From: an uncultured Chitinophagaceae bacterium
GTDB taxonomy: Bacteria; Bacteroidota; Bacteroidia; Chitinophagales; Chitinophagaceae
NCBI GenBank assembly: GCA_946479005.1
Contig: CAMLEM010000149.1
Coordinates: forward strand, 1 to 5,108
Length of the DNA: 5,108 bases
Direction: 5' to 3'
The notes under the pieces were generated by a model that searched no databases, was not told the origin of the DNA, and worked only from the letters and a program-made list of their open reading frames with translations. A program made the translations under genes and the position numbers. How positions within the stretch are numbered: position 1 is the stretch's first letter; each line of letters starts with the position of its first letter. Positions 1-5,108 of this stretch are shown here, one piece after another.

Positions 1-302
1 AAGCTCTGCCATAGTGAACTTTTTTTTTTCTGTTTCACCGCTTTTGCGTTCACGGAATACACCAAATCCCGTTCACTGGGGTCTTCAGCTTTATCCACCG
101 CAGTATACGCAGCGGCATTGATGCAATAATTCGGAGAAAGGTCCTCGAAAACATTCTGAATGTTCCCAACCTGCTCGATCGACATCTCTTCCCTGTTCCG
201 GAAAAGAAATTTGTAGTGCGGATACCGGGAGGCCAGTTCCTGGAGTTCCCGCCCCAATTGACCTGCCGAGCCGGTCACAAGTATGACGGGGGGAACCTTC
301 AT
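1..302 (-). CDS. rfbD: dTDP-4-dehydrorhamnose reductase, N-terminal part, truncated by window edge and possibly frameshifted
   Basis: It would reduce dTDP-4-keto-L-rhamnose to dTDP-L-rhamnose with NAD(P)H, the final step after RfbC. Only the first 100 codons of the usual 280-300 are in the window. The start gives VILVTGSAGQLGREL, with the nucleotide-binding GSAGQLG at residues 11-17. NAAAYTAVDKAE (62-73) and VNAKAV (84-89) are strong RfbD marks. After residue 90 the frame reads KQKKKSSLWQS, which does not look like the hydrophobic helix (NLA-type) that normally leads to the STDYVF strand. The change coincides with a run of ten A. With one A more or two fewer, the end would read FTMAEL instead. 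This may be a base-calling or assembly error near a contig end, a broken gene, or a local insertion. Identity of the N-terminal 90 residues is firm; intactness is not. Confidence 0.88.
   Translation of the reverse strand, partial: MKVPPVILVTGSAGQLGRELQELASRYPHYKFLFRNREEMSIEQVGNIQNVFEDLSPNYCINAAAYTAVDKAEDPSERDLVYSVNAKAVKQKKKSSLWQS
20..29 (-). repeat. A10 homopolymer in rfbD coding strand
   Basis: Ten consecutive T on the plus strand give ten A in the rfbD message (codons 92-95). It is the longest homopolymer in the window and sits exactly where the RfbD translation departs from the family. Such tracts are prone to replication, polymerase and sequencing slippage. Confidence 0.85.
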
Positions 303-304
303 CA
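300..304 (-). promoter_or_regulatory. TGATG stop-start overlap coupling rfbC and rfbD
   Basis: On the minus strand the rfbC stop TGA (304-302) shares its last A with the rfbD ATG (302-300). No good Shine-Dalgarno sequence precedes this ATG, so rfbD is likely translated by ribosomes finishing rfbC. The overlap is seen directly; the coupling is inferred. Confidence 0.6.
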
Positions 305-862
305 GGTGTGATACTCAAAATTGTTTTTACAATCCCTGAATAAGGGCAGGCTCTTGTCTTTTTCTGAGACGATCTCCTCACCGCTTTGGATCTTCCAGTC
401 AATGGAAAGCTCCGGGTCATCAAAACGTATGCCTGCTTCCGACTCCTTATTGTAAAAAGCATCGCATTTATAAAGCACTTCCGCTTTTTTACTGAGCACG
501 GAAAACCCGTGGGCGCAGCCTTTGGGTATGTAGAGCTGTTTTTTGTTCTTTGCGGAAAGTATCTGGGTGTAGACCTTTCCAAAACTGGGAGAACCTTTCC
601 GGATATCCACCACCACATCGAGGATCTTTCCACGGAGCACGCGTACCAACTTCGATTGCGCGAAAGGAGGCAATTGATAATGCAGTCCGCGGATCACGCC
701 GTATGTTGAAGATGACTGGTTGTCCTGGACAAACTTGTCCAGGATGCCCTGGGCGTGAAAGATCATCTCATTGTAGGATTCAAAGAAATAACCGCGACTG
801 TCTTCGAAAACGCCCGGCCTGAACAGCCATACATCCCTGATCTCCGTTGGTTCAAAAGTCAT
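302..862 (-). CDS. rfbC: dTDP-4-dehydrorhamnose 3,5-epimerase
   Basis: It epimerises dTDP-4-keto-6-deoxy-D-glucose at C3 and C5, the third step of dTDP-L-rhamnose synthesis, as a cytoplasmic cupin dimer without cofactor. The 186 residues match the family (about 180-190). Visible motifs are FEDSRGYFFESYN (19-31), the QDNQSSSTYGVIRGLHYQ block (46-63) with the expected catalytic base His61, and LVRVLRGKILDVVVDIRKGS (72-91). YIPKGCAHGFSVLS (111-124) and YKCDAFYNKESEAGIRFDDP (131-150), with the catalytic-type Tyr137, complete the cupin core. No key residue is missing, which argues for true epimerase rather than a degenerate cupin. The ATG is fixed by the family N-terminus and by GGAG 8 bases upstream. 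It starts one base after the dehydrogenase stop, and its stop overlaps the rfbD start. rfbA and rfbB, needed for the first two rhamnose steps, are not in the window. Confidence 0.96.
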   Translation of the reverse strand: MTFEPTEIRDVWLFRPGVFEDSRGYFFESYNEMIFHAQGILDKFVQDNQSSSTYGVIRGLHYQLPPFAQSKLVRVLRGKILDVVVDIRKGSPSFGKVYTQILSAKNKKQLYIPKGCAHGFSVLSKKAEVLYKCDAFYNKESEAGIRFDDPELSIDWKIQSGEEIVSEKDKSLPLFRDCKNNFEYHT

Positions 863-863
863 A

Positions 864-2153
864 TTAAAGGCTCCAATACTTACGTTTTTTGATCTTATTT
901 CGATAGATCCCTTTGAGGTCGGCGATCAGCGCATTCTCCTTGGTGATCGAGCTGAAATAATTTTCATCTAAGTTACAATACTCCTGGTGAGGAACGCAGA
1001 CCACCACGGCATCATAGTCCTTTGCCTCTTTCTGTACCAGGCCGAAACCATACTCGTGTTTCAATTCGTCTGAATCCGCATAGGGATCTTCTACATCCAC
1101 GTTCACAAAATAAGAGCGCAGTTGTTTCACCACATCGGCCACCTTGGAGTTCCGGATATCGCTCACATTCTCCTTGAATGTGGCTCCCTTCACCAGCACC
1201 CTGGCTGATTTTACATCGGAAGAATTCTGAATGATGTGCTGAACTACTTTCTTCGCCACGTATTTCGCCATATTGTCGTTGATGTTCCTCCCGGCGAGGA
1301 TCACTTCGGCATCATAACCCAATTCATTTGCCTTGTAGGTCAGGTAATAGGGATCCACCCCAATGCAATGCCCTCCTACCAGGCCCGGCTGGAATTTCAA
1401 AAAGTTCCACTTGGTGCCAGCCGCCTCCAGCACCTCGTAAGTATTGATGTTCATCATTCCGAAAATGATGGAAAGTTCATTCATCAGGGCGATGTTCAGG
1501 TCGCGCTGTGTATTCTCGATCACCTTGGCTGCTTCCGCCACCTTGATGCTGGATGCTTTGTGAATGCCCGCTTCCACTACAAGGCCATATACCTTGGCGA
1601 TCTCTTCCAGTGATTCGGCATCGCAGCCTGAAACCACCTTCACGATCCTGGCCAGCGTATGGTTTTTGTCGCCGGGGTTGATCCTTTCGGGCGAATAACC
1701 GATCTTAAAACCTTCACCACCCTTCAACCCCGATAATTTTTCGATGATCGGAAGGCAATCTTCTTCCGTGCACCCGGGGTAGACCGTGGATTCAAATACC
1801 ACGTAATCGCCTTTCTTTATGACCTTTCCTATGGTCTCAGATGCTTTTGTTACCGGCAAAAGATCCGGCACATTATGTTCGTCCACGGGCGTAGGGACTG
1901 CCACAATGAAAAAACGCGCCTCGCGCAAAACATCCAGTGAGTCCGTGAATACAATATCGCGATCCGCGAAATCCTCCTTTTCCAGTTCATTGCTGGGATC
2001 GATCCCTTGTTTCATCATCTCGATCCGTTTTGGATTGATGTCAAAACCGATCACGGAGATCTTCCTCGCAAATTCAAGCGCGATGGGCAATCCTACATAT
2101 CCAAGGCCGATCACGGCCAATTTCGACTTCTTATCTACAAGTTCCTGGAACAT
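864..2153 (-). CDS. tviB: UDP-N-acetylhexosamine 6-dehydrogenase (TviB/WbpO/VipA type)
   Basis: It is an NAD+-dependent four-electron dehydrogenase making a UDP-N-acetyl-hexosaminuronic acid (UDP-GlcNAcA or UDP-GalNAcA) for capsule, O-antigen or exopolysaccharide. The 429 residues are normal. Visible are GLGYVGLP (16-23) in the NAD domain, ESTVYPGCTEE (121-131), SPERINPGD (154-162) and KVAEAAKVIENTQRDLNIAL (204-223). The catalytic Cys263 lies in GLVGGHCIGVDPYYLT (257-272), and FKENVSDIRNSK (326-337) is in the C-terminal domain. The GGHCIGVDPYYL and VIENTQRDLN signatures place it with TviB/WbpO/WecC-like enzymes rather than Ugd. The choice between UDP-GlcNAc and UDP-GalNAc is not readable here. 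One oddity is Lys322 in the strand before GATFKEN, where relatives usually have a hydrophobic residue. It starts 8 bases after the decarboxylase stop, and its own stop is one base before rfbC. The symbol denotes the family, not proven substrate. Confidence 0.92.
   Translation of the reverse strand: MFQELVDKKSKLAVIGLGYVGLPIALEFARKISVIGFDINPKRIEMMKQGIDPSNELEKEDFADRDIVFTDSLDVLREARFFIVAVPTPVDEHNVPDLLPVTKASETIGKVIKKGDYVVFESTVYPGCTEEDCLPIIEKLSGLKGGEGFKIGYSPERINPGDKNHTLARIVKVVSGCDAESLEEIAKVYGLVVEAGIHKASSIKVAEAAKVIENTQRDLNIALMNELSIIFGMMNINTYEVLEAAGTKWNFLKFQPGLVGGHCIGVDPYYLTYKANELGYDAEVILAGRNINDNMAKYVAKKVVQHIIQNSSDVKSARVLVKGATFKENVSDIRNSKVADVVKQLRSYFVNVDVEDPYADSDELKHEYGFGLVQKEAKDYDAVVVCVPHQEYCNLDENYFSSITKENALIADLKGIYRNKIKKRKYWSL
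871..874 (-). promoter_or_regulatory. Ribosome binding site of rfbC inside the tviB 3' end
   Basis: GGAG on the minus strand lies 8 bases before the rfbC ATG. It falls within the last codons of the upstream dehydrogenase (Trp-Ser of its WSL end). Spacing is acceptable and it supports the chosen rfbC start. Confidence 0.5.
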
Positions 2154-2161
2154 TCAATCTA

Positions 2162-3145
2162 CTATTTTAGGCTTACGAATTCTTTGGGTTGACGGGCCCA
2201 CTCTTCCCGGGGAAGAGATCTGAAATATTCATAGGTCAGCTTCAGCCCTTCGGAACGGGACATCCTGGGTTCCCAGTTCAGGAGTTTTTTTGCTTTCGTG
2301 ATATCAGGTTGCCTTTGTTTCGGATCATCCACGGGCAGCGGTTTGTAGATGATCTTTACCTTTCTGCCTGTCAATTCAAGGATCTCTTCGGCGAAGTCCT
2401 TTAATGTGATCTCATTGGGGTTGCCGATATTCACGGGCATCACGTAATCACTCAGGAGCAACCGGTAGATCCCCTCCACCAGGTCGTCCACATAACAAAA
2501 ACTGCGGGTCTGTGAACCATCACCAAAAACAGTAAGATCCTCTCCTCTCAAAGCCTGGCCGATGAAGGCGGGTAAGGCCCTGCCGTCGTTAAGCCGCATC
2601 CTGGGACCGTAGGTGTTGAATATCCGAACGATCCTTGTATCCACGCCGTGAAAGCTGTGATAGGCCATCGTGATCGATTCCATATATCTTTTGGCCTCAT
2701 CATAAACTCCTCTTGGACCTACAGGATTCACATTTCCCCAATACTCCTCTGTTTGCGGGTGAACCAGGGGATCGCCATACACTTCACTGGTGGAAGCCAC
2801 GAGCATCCTTGCGTTCTTGGCCTTGGCAAGCCCCAGGCAATTATGGGTACCCATAGCACCGACTTTCAGGGTCTGGATCGGGATCTTCAGGTAATCAATG
2901 GGGCTGGCAGGAGAGGCAAAATGCATTATGTAGTCGAGGTGGCCCGGGATATGAATGAACTTGGTCACATCGTGATGATAGAACTCAAATTCCTTCAGTT
3001 TGAAGAGGTGCTCGATATTCCTGAGGTCGCCGGTGATGAGATTATCCATCCCGATCACCTGGTATCCTTCCCTGATGAACCTGTCACACAGGTGAGATCC
3101 CAGGAATCCTGCAGCGCCTGTGACCAATACTCTTTTTCTTTCCAT
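2162..3145 (-). CDS. uxs: UDP-glucuronate decarboxylase (UDP-xylose synthase)
   Basis: This extended short-chain dehydrogenase uses tightly bound NAD+ to convert UDP-glucuronate to UDP-xylose and CO2. At 327 residues it matches the soluble bacterial form with no N-terminal membrane anchor. The NAD loop TGAAGFLG (9-16) is followed by HFASPASP (75-82), a mark of this subfamily. Next come [10 protein letters not shown] (117-126) with the catalytic Thr119 and Glu121 region, and YDEAK (148-152) with the Tyr/Lys pair. [10 protein letters not shown] and [14 protein letters not shown] (substrate binding) follow. The PVNIGNPNE and [10 protein letters not shown] segments are also typical of UXS and argue against a plain 4-epimerase or ArnA, which is larger. 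It starts 3 bases after the ugd stop, so the two genes encode consecutive steps and are probably translationally coupled. It ends with tandem TAG TAG stops. Some relatives release the 4-keto intermediate; the sequence cannot tell this. Confidence 0.95.
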   Translation of the reverse strand: MERKRVLVTGAAGFLGSHLCDRFIREGYQVIGMDNLITGDLRNIEHLFKLKEFEFYHHDVTKFIHIPGHLDYIMHFASPASPIDYLKIPIQTLKVGAMGTHNCLGLAKAKNARMLVASTSEVYGDPLVHPQTEEYWGNVNPVGPRGVYDEAKRYMESITMAYHSFHGVDTRIVRIFNTYGPRMRLNDGRALPAFIGQALRGEDLTVFGDGSQTRSFCYVDDLVEGIYRLLLSDYVMPVNIGNPNEITLKDFAEEILELTGRKVKIIYKPLPVDDPKQRQPDITKAKKLLNWEPRMSRSEGLKLTYEYFRSLPREEWARQPKEFVSLK

Positions 3146-3148
3146 TCT

Positions 3149-4462
3149 TTATGGTTTGATAATTTCCCTTCCCACGCTTTGGTAAAAAAACCCAAGCTCC
3201 TTCATCGCATTTAGATCGAAGAGATTTCGTCCGTCGAAGATAGCCTTGTTCTTAAGCCTGGAATTCATTTGTTCAAAATCGGGTGTGCGAAACTCATTCC
3301 ATTCCGTGGCAATGATGAGGGCATCGGCGTCATTCAATGCCTCATACTGGCTTTCCGCATAATGGATCTTATCCCCGATCAGCGCCTTTACGTTCTTCAT
3401 CGCCTCGGGATCAAAAGCTGATACCGTGGCGCCTGCAGCAAGCAGCGCGTCGATCATATAGAGTGCAGGCGCTTCCCGGATATCATCGGTATTGGGTTTG
3501 AAGGCAAGCCCCCACAACGCAAATTTCTTCCCCTTCAGGTCATTTTTGAAATAATTACGAATGCCGGTCAGGAGATGAAGCTTCTGGTCTTCATTCACTT
3601 TCATAACGGCATTGAGTATCTCGAAGTCGTAGTTCACCTCGTTGGATGATCTTACCAGCGCCTGCACATCCTTAGGGAAGCAACTTCCTCCATAGCCGAT
3701 ACCGGGAAACAAAAATCTTTTCCCGATACGATCATCGCTGCCAATTCCCCTTCTCACCATATCCACGTCGGCATCCAGTTTTTCGCAAAGCCTTGCTATC
3801 TCATTCATAAAGGAGATCTTGGTGGCCAGGAAGGAGTTCGCGGCGTACTTGGTCAGTTCCGCCGAGCGCTCATCCATAAAGATCACCGGGTTGCCCTGCC
3901 GCACAAAAGGTGCATAGAGATCTCCCATTATTTTCCGGGCCCGCTCGGAGTTCGTACCGATGACCACGCGGTCGGGCTTCATAAAATCATCCACAGCCAC
4001 GCCTTCCCGTAAAAACTCGGGGTTGCTCACCACGTCAAATTCGGTTTTTGCATTTTTCGCGATGGCGTGATGCACCTTCTCAGCCGTTCCTACCGGAACA
4101 GTACTCTTATCCACGATCACCTTGTAATCCGTGATGATCTTCCCGAGGTCTTCGGCCACTCCGAGTACATATTTCAGGTCTGCAGAACCATCCTCTCCCG
4201 GGGGCGTGGGAAGCGCCAGGAAAATGATCACCGCGTCCTCCACCCCCCTGGCGAGGTCCGTAGTGAAATGAAGCCGGCCCTCTTTCAGGTTCCTTAAAAA
4301 TAATTTCTCAAGACCCGGCTCATAGATCGTGATCTGGCCATTCTGCAGGCTTTCCACCTTTTTGCTATCAATATCGATACAGGTTACGTGATTTCCAGTT
4401 TCCGCAAAACAGGTACCCGTTACCAGCCCGACGTACCCCGTTCCTACAACAGCGATTCTCAT
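3149..4462 (-). CDS. ugd: UDP-glucose 6-dehydrogenase
   Basis: It oxidises UDP-glucose to UDP-glucuronate in the cytoplasm using two NAD+. The 437-residue length is normal for the family. An N-terminal Rossmann domain opens with GTGYVG (7-12). The middle domain has NPEFLREG (147-154), the AELTKYAANSF helix with Lys205 and the catalytic-cysteine motif GYGGSCFPKD with Cys261, Lys264 and Asp265. The C-terminal UDP-binding domain carries FKPNTDDIREAP (321-332). The GGSCFPKD form of the active site and the FKPNTDDIREAP loop separate it from the HexNAc dehydrogenase further along the operon. The start is set by the glycine-rich loop beginning only six residues in and by AAAGG 5 bases upstream. It lies 3 bases before the decarboxylase that consumes its product. 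All key residues are present, so it should be active. Confidence in function is high. Confidence 0.97.
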   Translation of the reverse strand: MRIAVVGTGYVGLVTGTCFAETGNHVTCIDIDSKKVESLQNGQITIYEPGLEKLFLRNLKEGRLHFTTDLARGVEDAVIIFLALPTPPGEDGSADLKYVLGVAEDLGKIITDYKVIVDKSTVPVGTAEKVHHAIAKNAKTEFDVVSNPEFLREGVAVDDFMKPDRVVIGTNSERARKIMGDLYAPFVRQGNPVIFMDERSAELTKYAANSFLATKISFMNEIARLCEKLDADVDMVRRGIGSDDRIGKRFLFPGIGYGGSCFPKDVQALVRSSNEVNYDFEILNAVMKVNEDQKLHLLTGIRNYFKNDLKGKKFALWGLAFKPNTDDIREAPALYMIDALLAAGATVSAFDPEAMKNVKALIGDKIHYAESQYEALNDADALIIATEWNEFRTPDFEQMNSRLKNKAIFDGRNLFDLNAMKELGFFYQSVGREIIKP

Positions 4463-4473
4463 AATTACCTTTA
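4463..4473 (-). promoter_or_regulatory. Intergenic ribosome binding site of ugd
   Basis: The whole gap between the aminotransferase stop and the ugd ATG reads TAAAGGTAATT on the minus strand. AAAGG (4472-4468) sits 5 bases before the ATG and is a plausible Shine-Dalgarno site. The first three bases form a second in-frame stop. There is no room for a promoter, which supports co-transcription. Confidence 0.55.
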
Positions 4474-5108
4474 TTATTGATTTACGTACTCCAAAACTTT
4501 CTTACAAATATGTTCCAGCTGATCTTTTTCCAGTTCAGAATGCATTGGAAGGGAAATCACTTCCCGGGTAAGTTCATCCGTCACCGGCAGGGAGGTCTCA
4601 GCAGCTCCGAACCGGGCGAACATTTTTTGTTGATGTCCCGGCACCGGGTAGTAGATCATTGACGGTATATCATTTTCTGAAAGGAATTTCTTCAAACCCT
4701 CCCTGTTCACATCCTTTAATTTAATGGTGTACTGGTGAAAAGCGTGTTCCGCGTACGCCGCCCGGTAGGGGATTACGATATGCTGATCTCCCCGGAATGC
4801 CTCGTCATAACTGTCTGCCGCTTTTCTTCGGGCCTGAATGTATTCATCGAGATACTTCAGCTTGATGTCAAGCACCGCGGCCTGTATCGAATCCAGGCGG
4901 CTATTACACCCCACCACATCGTGGTAATACTGCCTGCTCTGGCCGTGATTGGCGATCATTCTCATTTTTGATGCCAGTTCTTCATCGTTGGTGAGAATGG
5001 CGCCCCCGTCTCCGAATGCGCCCAGGTTCTTGGAGGGATAAAAAGAAGTGCAACTGATCAGTCCCATTGATCCGGTCTTCTTTTTTTCGCCATTTTTATA
5101 AACATACC
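4474..5108 (-). CDS. DegT/DnrJ/EryC1/StrS-family sugar aminotransferase, 5'-truncated by window edge
   Basis: This is a PLP-dependent aminotransferase that aminates a keto-sugar nucleotide in the cytoplasm. The frame stays open to the right edge, so about 211 residues are visible against a usual 360-400, and the N-terminal part is missing. The ATG at 5067 is internal: the in-frame residues before it (YKNGEKKTGS) continue the family's pattern leading into SFYPSKNLGAFGDGGAI. The lysine of that motif (codon 5031-5029) is expected to form the Schiff base with PLP. Further family marks are the GCNSRLDSIQAAVL segment, the YYPVPGHQQKMF segment and the C-terminal VISLPMHSEL segment. These recall WbpE/FdtB-type C3-aminotransferases more than ArnB, but the substrate cannot be fixed from a fragment. 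It ends in tandem stops (TAA TAA), 11 bases before ugd. Family assignment is firm; the WbpE-like role is inference, supported by the HexNAc dehydrogenase in the same cluster. Confidence 0.93.
   Translation of the reverse strand, partial: YVYKNGEKKKTGSMGLISCTSFYPSKNLGAFGDGGAILTNDEELASKMRMIANHGQSRQYYHDVVGCNSRLDSIQAAVLDIKLKYLDEYIQARRKAADSYDEAFRGDQHIVIPYRAAYAEHAFHQYTIKLKDVNREGLKKFLSENDIPSMIYYPVPGHQQKMFARFGAAETSLPVTDELTREVISLPMHSELEKDQLEHICKKVLEYVNQ

Noticed and set aside
91..633. 180-residue open frame on the minus strand
   Set aside because: It lies in another frame across rfbC and rfbD, both of which have clear family motifs. Its own translation has no recognisable domain and an arginine/serine-rich shadow composition.
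2105..2118. Small inverted repeat GGCCG-ATCA-CGGCC that could form a hairpin
   Set aside because: It falls inside codons for the conserved NAD-binding loop (AVIGLG) of the dehydrogenase. The stem is only 5 bp and no T-run follows, so it is explained by coding.
2154..2164. Tandem TAG TAG stops as a possible recoding or pyrrolysine signal
   Set aside because: The decarboxylase is already full length at the first TAG, the second stop follows at once and the next gene starts 5 bases later. This is an ordinary double stop.
1236..2223. Plus-strand open frames of 125 and 134 residues opposite the TviB-like gene
   Set aside because: Both are shadows of the well-supported minus-strand dehydrogenase and show no domain or ribosome binding site.
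2648..3214. 188-residue open frame on the plus strand opposite the decarboxylase
   Set aside because: It is antisense to a gene with complete catalytic motifs. It has no recognisable family and its length reflects the codon bias of the real gene.
5065..5067. ATG at 5067 as the start of the aminotransferase
   Set aside because: The frame is open upstream to the window edge and the upstream residues fit the family. Starting here would remove more than 40 percent of the usual protein, so the methionine is internal.
5091..5093. ATG followed by a lysine/arginine-rich reading (MAKKRRPDQW) near the right edge
   Set aside because: It is out of frame with the aminotransferase and overlaps its well-supported coding sequence, so it is a chance ATG in an A-rich stretch.

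Overview
The window is a densely packed, entirely minus-strand stretch of a surface-polysaccharide gene cluster. It holds six genes for nucleotide-sugar precursor synthesis, read from right to left. Junctions are tiny (11, 3, 8 and 1 bases, then a 1-base overlap). I see no promoter or terminator, so the window is best read as the interior of one operon that starts beyond the right edge and continues past the left edge. The protein flavour of the decarboxylase, the two dehydrogenases and the RfbC protein, together with weak or variable Shine-Dalgarno sequences, suggests a Bacteroidota member (perhaps Chitinophagaceae-like). This is inference from sequence memory, not a search.

Layout in transcription order: (1) 5108-4474, C-terminal part of a DegT/DnrJ/EryC1/StrS-family PLP sugar aminotransferase, its start cut off by the window edge; (2) 4462-3149, UDP-glucose 6-dehydrogenase (ugd); (3) 3145-2162, UDP-glucuronate decarboxylase (UDP-xylose synthase); (4) 2153-864, a second UDP-sugar dehydrogenase of the TviB/WbpO type that oxidises UDP-HexNAc; (5) 862-302, dTDP-4-dehydrorhamnose 3,5-epimerase (rfbC); (6) 302-1, N-terminal third of dTDP-4-dehydrorhamnose reductase (rfbD), cut by the left edge.

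Together these genes supply up to three activated-sugar branches. Ugd then the decarboxylase form a consecutive path UDP-Glc to UDP-GlcA to UDP-xylose. The TviB-like enzyme makes a UDP-N-acetyl-hexosaminuronic acid, which the aminotransferase may further modify if a WbpB/WbpD-type pair lies upstream. RfbC and RfbD perform the last two steps to dTDP-L-rhamnose. No glycosyltransferase, polymerase or flippase is visible here.

Nothing in the window looks like an undescribed system. The point most worth checking is the left edge, where rfbD runs into a 10-base A tract and its translation stops resembling the family. This may be an indel or contig-end problem, a broken gene, or slippage. There is no gene-free stretch longer than 11 bases.
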